A DNA stretch of 51,376 nucleotides, taken from contig JAYQOT010000011.1 of NCBI GenBank assembly GCA_038144955.1, positions 1 to 51,376 on the forward strand. Reading direction: 5' to 3'. Position 1 is the stretch's first letter. Each line of letters opens with the position of its first letter. Shown piece by piece: positions 35,890 through 43,365 of the stretch. A program made the position numbers and the translations under genes. The stretch is from Ga0077527 sp038144955 (GTDB lineage: Bacteria; Pseudomonadota; Gammaproteobacteria; Burkholderiales; SG8-41). Under the pieces are notes generated by a model. That model had not been told where the DNA came from. It was given only the letters and a program-made list of their open reading frames with translations, and searched no databases.

Positions 35890-37269
35890 TCAGGAGCGCA
35901 GACGCTGCCAGATCACGGGCAACAAGAAGCCCGCGCAGCAGATCATCAGCCCGTAGAGGTTGGTGCCGAGCAGCAGTGCATATTTGCCGCTGCCGATGGC
36001 CCACGACGCCGGGATGCTGCCGACAGCGAGCAACACGCCTAGGGCGACCCCCGGCCAGAACGCCAGATGGAAACTCCACGGCGAATGCCTGACCAGCGGC
36101 GCCAGGATGAAAACCGGCGCCAGTCCCATCACCATGGTGCCGCTGATGGTCGTTGCCTTGAGGATGTCGGTGCCGGCGATCATCGGCAGGTTGCCGAGCA
36201 CGGCGAATGCGACCATCGTCCACATGCCGACCATGATCGCGCGCGGCCCGGGCTTGCGTCCGGCGAGCATGGGCAGTTCCTGGCCGATTGATTTGGCGAC
36301 CGATGAGAAAGTCGAATCCAGCGTTGAGCCGGCGGCCATGATCATCACCACCGTCATCAGCAGGTACGGAATGGTACCGAAAGCGAGGGCTACCGCGCCG
36401 GGCATGTTGTCGCCGCCGGGCAGGCCCTCGATTTTGGCGTGCACGCCAACCAGGCTGAAGGCCAGGATGCAGAAAAAACCCAGCACTCCGGCGACTATCA
36501 TCGCCCGCAGCATGGCTTTTTCCCGCGTGATGAACCCGCGGTCGGTGAGCACTGGATCATGGAACGGGTAGGAAACGACCTGCAGCAGCGCCACCAGCAG
36601 TAGATCAACCCCTGCATCCAGCCGGAACGAGCCGGTTGTCAGCAGCGTGCCGAGGCCGTGCTGGGGCAGGATCAGGAACAGCACCAGTCCCAGCACCAGC
36701 ACGAACATGACCGCCTGGATGACGTCGGTCACGATCGAACTGCGCAGCCCGCCCTTGAGGCTGTAGATCAGCGTCGCGGCGGTAAACAGCAGCGCCGAAC
36801 CGATGAACGTCCATTCCCCGGCCTTGCCGTAATAGGCGCCGACCACTGCAGTGTTGCTCCAGACTTCGTTGTAGAGGCGGATCAGGATGGCCAGGGTAAA
36901 AGCCAGCGCTGCCAGCCGTCCGTAGCGGCCGATCAGGAACGGCACCAGACCGGTTGCCCCGTGACGGGTGCGCAGCCAGTAGATGACGATGCCTGCCACG
37001 GGGATCGACAGCCAGTATGTAGCGTAGGCCAGCCCGCCGACGACGCCATAGGCGGAACCGAGATTGGCTGCATTGGTCACCGACTTGGCGAAAATCCAGC
37101 TGATGAAAATACTGCACATCAGAGCCCACTCGGTGGCGGGGCGTCCCTGATCGTCGCTGCCCGAGAAAAAACTCGCCTCGGTGCGCGAACTTGGGGAGAT
37201 GGCATACATCACGCCACCGTAGAGCACCAGGAAGCACCAGAAATAAATCGCGAAGGCCGATTCGATCAT
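35890..37269 (-). CDS. Sodium:solute symporter (SSS family)
   Basis: A 459-residue protein with about 13 membrane segments. WIFAKSVTNAANLGSAYG and YPFHDPVLTDRGFI correspond to conserved SSS regions, as does MAAGSTLDSTFSSVAKS with its sodium-site serines. It starts at ATG 37269, 42 bases after the arsS stop, and ends six bases before the phosphoesterase start. Its place in the cluster suggests uptake of a precursor or export of a product; the solute is unknown. Confidence 0.9.
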   Translation of the reverse strand: MIESAFAIYFWCFLVLYGGVMYAISPSSRTEASFFSGSDDQGRPATEWALMCSIFISWIFAKSVTNAANLGSAYGVVGGLAYATYWLSIPVAGIVIYWLRTRHGATGLVPFLIGRYGRLAALAFTLAILIRLYNEVWSNTAVVGAYYGKAGEWTFIGSALLFTAATLIYSLKGGLRSSIVTDVIQAVMFVLVLGLVLFLILPQHGLGTLLTTGSFRLDAGVDLLLVALLQVVSYPFHDPVLTDRGFITREKAMLRAMIVAGVLGFFCILAFSLVGVHAKIEGLPGGDNMPGAVALAFGTIPYLLMTVVMIMAAGSTLDSTFSSVAKSIGQELPMLAGRKPGPRAIMVGMWTMVAFAVLGNLPMIAGTDILKATTISGTMVMGLAPVFILAPLVRHSPWSFHLAFWPGVALGVLLAVGSIPASWAIGSGKYALLLGTNLYGLMICCAGFLLPVIWQRLRS

Positions 37270-37311
37270 GCCGGTGTCCGGTTGTTGATGTTGTAGGTCA
37301 GTTCAGCCACA

Positions 37312-38277
37312 TCATGCGGCCAGCGCGCCACCGCAACTTGAGCCCTGGCCTGCGGTACACCCAAAACAGTGATCGCGGACGGTGATCGGGTTGCGGTTGA
37401 GGTCGGCACTGATCAGGTCACGAAGATGGGTGCGCGACCTGCCTTTCCATGCCAGCGGCAAGCCGAGCATCTGGTTGAAGTCACAGTCATAGACGTAACC
37501 CTGCCAGTCCACCGAAACCAGCGAGCGACACATCACCGAATCCAGGTTGGCTTCCTGATAGGCATTCTTCAGCAGGTTCATGTACTCGTCGAAACGGCCC
37601 TTGGAAACCAGCGTGCTGCCGAAGCGCTGGATCGGCATGTTGGTGAGCACATAAAGCTGGTTAAATGTTACGCCGTAGGCATCGCCGAGCCGCTGCTTGT
37701 AGTCGCGTTCCAGGGTCTGCTGCGCCGGCGGCAGCACGGCGCCCTGAGGGTTGTAGACCAGATCGAGTTCAAGTCCCGATCCGGGTGCGCCGTAGCCCAG
37801 TGCATTCAATTGCTGCAGCGCGCGGATGCTGGCCTCGAAGACACCCTTGCCGCGCTGGCGGTCGACATTGTCCTCGAGGTAGCAGGGCAGGGATGCGACG
37901 ATTTTCACGCGATGAGCGGCGAGAAAGCCGGCCAGGTCTTCCTGGTCAGGTTCGAGCAGGATGGTCAGGTTGCAGCGGTCCATGACTTCGACGCCCAGAT
38001 TGCGTGCAGTAGTGACCAATGCGCGGAAATGCGGATTCAGTTCCGGTGCGCCGCCGGTGACATCCAGTGTTTTGATGCCCGCCGATTGCAAAAAGGCAAT
38101 GACCTCGTGCACCGTTTCCTGCGTCATCATCTCGGTGCGCGTCGGTCCCGCGTTGACATGGCAATGCAGGCAGGTCTGGTTGCACTTGTAGCCGAGGTTG
38201 ACCTGCAGGGTTTCGGTGGTGCGGCGGCTTATCGCGGGGAATGAACCGGATTCCAGCAGGGGCAGGGTTGCGTGCAC
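37312..38277 (-). CDS. arsS: ArsS-type radical SAM protein with Cys-rich C-terminus (rSAM_SeCys family)
   Basis: A 321-residue protein. The cluster-binding motif is C32-N-Q-T-C36-L-H-C39. VTGGAPELNPHF is the SAM-binding GGE-like region. The C-terminal domain (DUF3641 type) ends DHCFGCTAGQGSSCGGALAA; every position is Cys here, whereas the family name reflects Sec in some members. Known ArsS enzymes attach the SAM-derived deoxyadenosyl group to dimethylarsenic. No arsM methyltransferase is seen in the window, so the arsenic substrate is inferred. It heads the minus-strand cluster. Confidence 0.92.
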   Translation of the reverse strand: MHATLPLLESGSFPAISRRTTETLQVNLGYKCNQTCLHCHVNAGPTRTEMMTQETVHEVIAFLQSAGIKTLDVTGGAPELNPHFRALVTTARNLGVEVMDRCNLTILLEPDQEDLAGFLAAHRVKIVASLPCYLEDNVDRQRGKGVFEASIRALQQLNALGYGAPGSGLELDLVYNPQGAVLPPAQQTLERDYKQRLGDAYGVTFNQLYVLTNMPIQRFGSTLVSKGRFDEYMNLLKNAYQEANLDSVMCRSLVSVDWQGYVYDCDFNQMLGLPLAWKGRSRTHLRDLISADLNRNPITVRDHCFGCTAGQGSSCGGALAA

Positions 38278-38579
38278 GTCTCAGATCTCCGTTGCCAGGT
38301 ACATGTCGTTGCTCATCTCGCGTCTCGATTCAGAACATCACAGTCAGATAGTCGCAGTTCATCCCGGTTCCTTACGCATCGCGCATTCTACGCGCTGGCA
38401 CTGCGACCGGGTGAAACCCTGTGCGGAGGAATATCTTTAACTTATTGATTTAATTATAAAAAAATAGAGCGCACCAGCGGGTGGTCATTGTCGTCCTTCC
38501 GGGCGGTCAACACGCACTAGTATTATGGAACGATCATTCTATAATGGACGGACCCGAAATTCATCAACAGGAATCATCC
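38278..38579. other. Divergent intergenic region between arsS and the AhpD-like operon
   Basis: These 302 bases hold no gene. An AT-rich stretch at 38437-38467 and the palindrome at 38522-38545 are the notable elements. Promoters for both divergent operons must lie here. A weak in-frame extension of the AhpD-like gene back to 38481 is not accepted, because its residues do not look like the family. Confidence 0.7.
38522..38545 (+). promoter_or_regulatory. 24-bp near-palindrome over a TATAAT box, likely TetR operator
   Basis: The left half is ATTATGGAACGA and the right half TCATTCTATAAT; 20 of the 24 positions are symmetric about a GATC centre. The right end, 38540-38545, is a consensus -10 box (TATAAT), 34 bases before the start of the AhpD-like gene. 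No good -35 box is seen. Binding of the TetR protein encoded three genes on would block this promoter; the pairing is inferred. Confidence 0.65.
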
Positions 38580-39176
38580 ATGTCACGACTTTCTTCCGCC
38601 TCGCCCGAACGGCTTGCCGAATTTGCGGCCGATTTTGAAAAATCCCGCAAGAGCCGCGGTTACGTTCCCAACAGCTGGCTGGGTATGGTGCGCAAGCCGC
38701 GCATTTTCCGCGCGGTGCGTGAGCTGCGTGAAGCGGTGATGGCAGATGCCGGGGAAACCGCGCCGCTGCTGCGCTTCATGGTTGCCGAGGTGGTCAGCAA
38801 TGCGGCGGGCTGCCGCTATTGCACGGCGCACAACGCGGAGAACGCGATGGAACGCGGCAACATCGAAGCGGAGAAACTCCACGCGCTGTGGCAGTTCCAG
38901 TCGAGTCCGCTGTTCTCGGATGCCGAGCGCGCTGCGCTCAATCTCGCGCTGGCCGTCGGCGGCTGCCCGCCGTCGGTCACCGACGAGCATTTCGTCGAAC
39001 TGCGCAAGCATTATTCCGAGGATGCGATAGCCGAAATCGTCAGTGTGATTGCGTTGTTCGGTTTCATGAACCGCTGGAACGATACGCTGGCGACCCAGCT
39101 CGAGGAACATCCGCTGCATTTCGCACAGAAGCATCTGGCGGCGTCGGGCTGGACACCGGGAGTGCACGCGAAATAA
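38580..39176 (+). CDS. AhpD-like / carboxymuconolactone decarboxylase family protein (CxxC form)
   Basis: A 198-residue protein; ATG 38580 is chosen over the in-frame upstream start because MSRLSSASPERLAEF starts family-like sequence. The redox motif is C78-R-Y-C81 followed by TAH, the AhpD-type active site with its downstream His. The C-terminal part has FGFMNRWNDTLATQLEE, shared nearly word for word with the selenoprotein paralog at 40262-40876. AhpD-like proteins reduce or act on peroxides and related substrates through the CxxC pair. First gene of the TetR-associated operon. Confidence 0.9.
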   Translation: MSRLSSASPERLAEFAADFEKSRKSRGYVPNSWLGMVRKPRIFRAVRELREAVMADAGETAPLLRFMVAEVVSNAAGCRYCTAHNAENAMERGNIEAEKLHALWQFQSSPLFSDAERAALNLALAVGGCPPSVTDEHFVELRKHYSEDAIAEIVSVIALFGFMNRWNDTLATQLEEHPLHFAQKHLAASGWTPGVHAK

Positions 39177-39210
39177 TGCGTATTACATCGACTTTCAACA
39201 GGAGGGCATC

Positions 39211-39666
39211 ATGAACATGTTCCGGATTTTTGCTGTAATGCTGCTGCTCGGACAGTCGCTGTCAGTGCATGCCGCTGACGGCATGATTGCCGTCAAAAGT
39301 GTCCACGGCGTGAAAGAAACCATCGATCGCTTCGAGGCGGCGGCCAAGGGCAAGGGCCTCAGCATTTTCCTGCGACTCGATCATGCGGCCGGGGCGAAAA
39401 AAATCGGCAAGGAACTGCGACCGACTGAATTGCTGGTGTTCGGCAATCCCCAGGGAGGCACGCCGCTGATGTTGTGTGCGCAGAGTGTCGGCATCGACCT
39501 GCCGCTGAAGGTGCTGGCCTGGGAAGATGCTTCGGGCCAGGTGTGGCTGGGCTATAACGATCCTCAGCATCTGGCTTCGCGGCACAAGGAAGGCGGCGAC
39601 TGCGGTGCGGTGACTCAGAATTTGCGCAAGGCGCTTGACGGTCTCGCGGCGGGTGCAGTGCGCTGA
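39211..39666 (+). CDS. DUF302 family secreted protein
   Basis: A 151-residue protein from ATG 39211 after a strong AGGAGGGCATC site. The signal peptide MFRIFAVMLLLGQSLSVHAA is followed by a DUF302 fold (VKETIDRFEAAAKGKGLSIF, RPTELLVFGNPQGGTPLM, LPLKVLAWEDASGQVWLGY). It is periplasmic or lipid-associated; the function is unknown. The stop overlaps the tetR start (TGATG), so the two are coupled. Confidence 0.9.
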   Translation: MNMFRIFAVMLLLGQSLSVHAADGMIAVKSVHGVKETIDRFEAAAKGKGLSIFLRLDHAAGAKKIGKELRPTELLVFGNPQGGTPLMLCAQSVGIDLPLKVLAWEDASGQVWLGYNDPQHLASRHKEGGDCGAVTQNLRKALDGLAAGAVR

Positions 39667-40256
39667 TGGCACGTCCGCGCGAATTCGACGCTGACACCGC
39701 GCTGGAGCGCGCGATGCAGGCGTTCTGGGCGAGAGGCTACAAGGCCACATCCCTCGATGATCTGTGTACGGCTACAGGGCTCAGCCGCTCCAGCCTGTAT
39801 TCGGCGTTCGGCGGCAAACGCGCGCTGTTGCACAGGTCTCTCGAACGCTACGAAGCCCAGGCCGTGGCGCGAGTGACTGCGGCGCTGTCTCGACCGCTGC
39901 CGGTACGGGAAGCCGTTGCCGGTTTCGTCGCGGAACTGATCGACCGCATCGTTGCCGGCCCGGGACGCAGCGGTTGTTTCATCGGCAACTGCGCTGGCGA
40001 ACTGGCGCGTCATGACCGGGCCACGGCTACGAAAGTACGCCAGAGTCTGCAGAAAATCGAAAATATTTTTGAAACAGCACTAGCCAAAGCGCAGGACCGC
40101 GGCGAACTGGCTTCCGCCGCGGATGTTGCGTCCATCGCCCGTTTTCTCGTGGCGGGCATCCAGGGACTGCGTCTGGTCGGCAAGGCGAATCCAGATCGCG
40201 CAGCACTCGAATCCATCGCCAGCATGCTGCTGGCCTGTCTTGAACCAAAGGAGTAA
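39666..40256 (+). CDS. TetR/AcrR family regulator
   Basis: A 196-residue regulator. The helix-turn-helix is typical (KATSLDDLCTATGLSRSSLYSAFGGKRALL, about residues 28-57). The C-terminal ligand domain contains GPGRSGCFIGNCAGEL, with two cysteines that could sense redox state or electrophiles, as in some NemR/AcuR-like regulators. It is embedded between the two AhpD paralogs. It is likely to control the operon by binding the palindrome at 38522-38545 (inferred). Confidence 0.92.
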   Translation: MARPREFDADTALERAMQAFWARGYKATSLDDLCTATGLSRSSLYSAFGGKRALLHRSLERYEAQAVARVTAALSRPLPVREAVAGFVAELIDRIVAGPGRSGCFIGNCAGELARHDRATATKVRQSLQKIENIFETALAKAQDRGELASAADVASIARFLVAGIQGLRLVGKANPDRAALESIASMLLACLEPKE

Positions 40257-40261
40257 TCAAC

Positions 40262-40876
40262 TTGAAACCGGCTTCCAAACCCGATCCGCGGCTGGCCCCG
40301 CTGCCGCAGGAAACCACCCCCGAGCTGCAGGGGGCCTTCCAGACCTACATGCGCGTGCTGGGCTTCGTGCCCAACAGCGTGCTGATCATGCAGCGCAAGC
40401 CGAAGCTGGTGCAGGCGCTGTCCCAACTCGCCGCGGCGACCTGGGATCCGGCGAGCGAGGTGCCGATCGCGTTCAAGCGCATGCTCGCGCATGTCGCCAG
40501 CCGCGCCCACGGCTGCCATTACTGAATGGCGCACACGGCTGGGGCGGCGCTCCAGCTTGGCACCGATGCGAAGAAGGTTGAGGCGGTGTGGGAATTCCGC
40601 ACCAGTCCGCTGTTTTCCGATGCCGAACGCGCGGCGCTTGAAGTGGCGATTGCCGGCGCGGCGCAGCCGAATGAAGTGACGGACGAAATGTTCGCCGAAC
40701 TCAAGAAACACTGGAGCGATGGGCAGATTGTCGAAATTGTCGGCGTCGTCGCAATGTTCGGTTTCATGAACCGCTGGAACGACACCATGGCAACGCCGCT
40801 GGAGGAAGAGCCCATCCACGTCGGCGAGAAACATCTGGCGAAAAGCGGCTGGGACGTGGGCAAGCACCGGCGCTGA
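40262..40876 (+). CDS. AhpD-like selenoprotein (CxxU form)
   Basis: A 204-residue product if the in-frame TGA at 40523-40525 is read as Sec88. The start is TTG 40262, with AAAGGAG eight bases before it. The motif is C85-H-Y-U88 followed by MAH, aligned with C78-R-Y-C81-TAH of the paralog at 38580. Sequence on both sides of the TGA matches that paralog, ending in FGFMNRWNDTMATPLEE, so the TGA is not a true stop. An 8-bp hairpin begins 12 nt after it. The full Sec machinery is in the same window. AhpD-like selenoproteins have been reported in metagenome selenoproteome surveys. A TTG start combined with UGA makes this gene easy to miss. Confidence 0.92.
40538..40556 (+). promoter_or_regulatory. 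Bacterial SECIS hairpin of the AhpD-like selenoprotein
   Basis: An 8-bp stem GCTGGGGC / GCTCCAGC (one G-U pair) closes a GGC loop. It starts 12 nt after the UGA, and G opens the loop. Position and form fit bacterial SECIS elements. Confidence 0.82.
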
Positions 40877-40904
40877 ACGCCGAGTCGAAGAAAAAGGGGG
40901 GGGC

Positions 40905-42134
40905 ATGGCGCGGCTCAGTGATTTGCCGGAATTTGAACGGCAGCACCACCTGGACAAGATTCGCGAGCTGCCCGACTTCGGGTCGACGCCGTTCGCTTCC
41001 GGCCCGCAGTTGCGCGAGCGGCGGGTGGCGATCATTACCACTTCCGGTTTGCACGTCCGGGGTGATCGCCCGTTCCCGATGGGAGCGGCGGACTATCGGG
41101 TGATTCCCGGCGATACGCCTCAGGGCGACCTGATCATGAGCCACAGCTCGGTGAATTTCGACCGCAGCGGCTTCCAGGAAGACGTCAACGTGGTGTTCCC
41201 GATCGACCGTTTGCGCGAACTGCGGGACGACGGCGTGGTCGGATCGGTGTCGGATTTCCATTACTCGTTCATGGGCGCAGCGCCGATCCGCGCACTGGAA
41301 GTCAAGGCTCGCGAACTGGCCGGCCTGCTGAAGAAGGATCGCGTCGATGCGGTTCTGCTCAGTCCGGTCTGACCAAACTGCACGTGCGCCGTGGGCGCAC
41401 TCGGACACTACATCGAGCGCGAAGGCGTTCCGACCGCGCAGATCAGCCTGATCCGCGAGCAGACCGCGGCTATCAAGCCTTCACGTGCACTGTGGGTGCC
41501 GTTCATGCTCGGCCGTCCGTTCGGTGCACCGAACACTCCGGAATTCCAGCGCAAGGTCTTGGCCCAACTGCTTTCACTGTTCGAAAAGCCGGCGGGACCG
41601 GTGCTGGAGGATTTTCCGGATGACGCCCCCGATTCGTCTGCCGCAGAAAGCGGATTTGCCTGTCCGGTGAGTTTCGCCCCTGCGGGCGCCGCCGCCGGTG
41701 GACTTGCCGAAGCCTTGCGTAATGAGGTTGCACAACTGGCGCCATGGTACGACCTCGCATGCAAACGCCGCGGCCGTACCACAGTCGGCGTGTTCGGCGC
41801 GGGCGTGGACGAAGCGCTCAGCCACCTGCTGACCTACCTCGGCGACGCGCCAAATCCGCCGAAAGTCGACGGCATGAGCGCGGGACTCGCCGTCAAGCGC
41901 GCCTGCGACGACATCAAGGCCTACTATTTCGAGGCCACCGCGGCACAGCCGGGCAACCTGGCTGCAAAGGCGATCGACCAATGGTTCTGGAGCGACACCG
42001 CCGCCGCGCAGGCTTTCCTCGCGGTGCGCGAATTCTGCAAGCGCAGCGGCGACGAATCGCTGAAACCGCTGGTCAAGCTGAGCCTGATCCCCCGTTTCGT
42101 CATCGACCGGGTGGAAAGCGGCCACGGTGCCTGA
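40905..42134 (+). CDS. GrdB/PrdB-family selenoprotein (glycine/betaine/sarcosine/D-proline reductase type), UxxCxC
   Basis: A 409-residue product when the in-frame TGA at 41370-41372 is read as Sec156. The N-terminal part (ERRVAIITTSGLHV, VNVVFPIDRLRELRDDGVVGSV) is that of selenoprotein B of the glycine reductase family. The site is LLSPV-U156-PNC159-TC161, where family members have Sec at the end of a beta-strand followed by cysteines. ALWVPFMLGRPFGAPN follows, typical of aerobic proteobacterial members. Residues about 245-409 form an Ala-rich helical extension I do not recognise. No GrdA, GrdC or PrdA partner is present, so amino-acid reduction is unlikely. A 7-bp hairpin starts 11 nt after the TGA. 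Eight G residues precede the start codon. Confidence 0.92.
41384..41400 (+). promoter_or_regulatory. Bacterial SECIS hairpin of the GrdB-like selenoprotein
   Basis: A perfect 7-bp stem GTGCGCC / GGCGCAC closes a GTG loop, 11 nt after the UGA. Loop G-U matches the usual bacterial SECIS apex. Confidence 0.85.
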
Positions 42135-42207
42135 CCACCGCGCCCGAGATTGACCGCAACTCCCTGATTGCGTTAATCTTTCAATCCCGCCATTGAGGCG
42201 ATCCGCC

Positions 42208-42444
42208 ATGTCCAAATCGCCCAAAAGCCAGAACGCCCCGACTTTCGAATCCGCGCTCGCCGAACTCGAAAAAATTGTCGAGGCCATGGAAGAAGGCCAG
42301 ATGCCGCTCGAGCAGTCGCTAGCGGCGTACAAACGCGGCGCAGAGTTGCTGAAGATCTGCCAGGGGCAGCTGCAGGACGCGCAGCAGCAGGTGAAAATTC
42401 TCGAAAACGGCGTGCTGAAGAATTTTGGCGGCGCCGAACAGTAA
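42208..42444 (+). CDS. xseB: Exodeoxyribonuclease VII small subunit
   Basis: A 78-residue protein from ATG 42208. FESALAELEKIVEAMEEGQMPLEQSLAAYKRG is the XseB core (about positions 14-45), two helices that bind XseA. It lies twelve bases before ispA in the common xseB-ispA-dxs order. Confidence 0.96.
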   Translation: MSKSPKSQNAPTFESALAELEKIVEAMEEGQMPLEQSLAAYKRGAELLKICQGQLQDAQQQVKILENGVLKNFGGAEQ

Positions 42445-42456
42445 ATCCCGCATTTC

Positions 42457-43353
42457 GTGACAGTTCCCGATTTCCAGACCTGGGTTGCGGCCGGGCAGAA
42501 CCGCATCGAAGCGTTTCTGCAAAAGGTTTTGCCTTCGGCTGAGATCGCGCCATCGCGGCTGCATGCGGCGATGCGCTATGCAGTGCTCGGTGCCGGCAAG
42601 CGCGTACGCCCGCTGCTGGCCTATGCCGCCGGCGAAGTGTCAAAAGCCGATCCCGAACGCGTGACGGTGGCGGGAGCTGCGGTGGAAATCATCCATGCCT
42701 ATTCGCTGGTGCACGACGACCTGCCGTGCATGGACGACGACGTGTTGCGGCGGGGCAAGCCTACCTGCCATGTCGAATTCGACGAGGCCACTGCACTATT
42801 GGTGGGCGACGCGCTGCAGAGCCTCGCTTTTCAACTGCTCGGCGAATACCGGCTTGCCGATGAGGCGACGGCGCAACTCGACATGATCAAGCTGCTGGCC
42901 ACTGCCTCTGGTTCCCGCGGCATGGCGGGTGGCCAGGCCATCGACCTTGCCGCGGTCGGCGAGACGCTCTCTGTACCCGAACTCGAATTCATGCATATCC
43001 ACAAGACCGGTGCACTGATCCGCGCCGCCGCCATACTCGGCGCTCGCTGCGGCAGCGGGCTCGATGACGCCGGGCTGGCGCGCATCGACAGCTATGCCAA
43101 GGCCATTGGCCTCGCCTTCCAGGTCGTCGATGACGTGCTCGACGCCGAGGCACCGACCGCGACGCTGGGCAAGACCGCGGGCAAGGACGCCGAGCAGGGC
43201 AAGCCCACCTATGTCAGCGCCATGGGCGTCACCCAGGCGAAGGCGCTGGCTGCGCAGTTGCGCGAGGAAGCCCTGGCCGCCATTGCGCCATTCGGCGATC
43301 GCGGTTCCCGGCTCGCGCAATTGGCCGATTTCATCGTCCTGCGCAAGTTCTGA
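42457..43353 (+). CDS. ispA: Farnesyl diphosphate synthase (polyprenyl synthetase family)
   Basis: A 298-residue protein with a GTG start. The first Asp-rich motif is DDLPCMDDD and the second DDVLD; GKRVRPLL binds diphosphate. It builds farnesyl diphosphate from IPP and DMAPP. It sits between xseB and dxs and ends 12 bases before dxs. Confidence 0.96.
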   Translation: MTVPDFQTWVAAGQNRIEAFLQKVLPSAEIAPSRLHAAMRYAVLGAGKRVRPLLAYAAGEVSKADPERVTVAGAAVEIIHAYSLVHDDLPCMDDDVLRRGKPTCHVEFDEATALLVGDALQSLAFQLLGEYRLADEATAQLDMIKLLATASGSRGMAGGQAIDLAAVGETLSVPELEFMHIHKTGALIRAAAILGARCGSGLDDAGLARIDSYAKAIGLAFQVVDDVLDAEAPTATLGKTAGKDAEQGKPTYVSAMGVTQAKALAAQLREEALAAIAPFGDRGSRLAQLADFIVLRKF

Positions 43354-43365
43354 GACAATGGCGTC

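Noticed and set aside
37295..37314. The arsS stop reads TGA-TGT-GGC-TGA, which would add a C-terminal U-C-G.
   Set aside because: The protein already ends at a family-like GSSCGGAL tail, and no good hairpin follows at the right distance; the TGA is more simply a stop.
38481..38579. N-terminal extension of the first AhpD-like gene to 38481.
   Set aside because: The added residues are not family-like and would place the operator and the -10 box inside the coding region.
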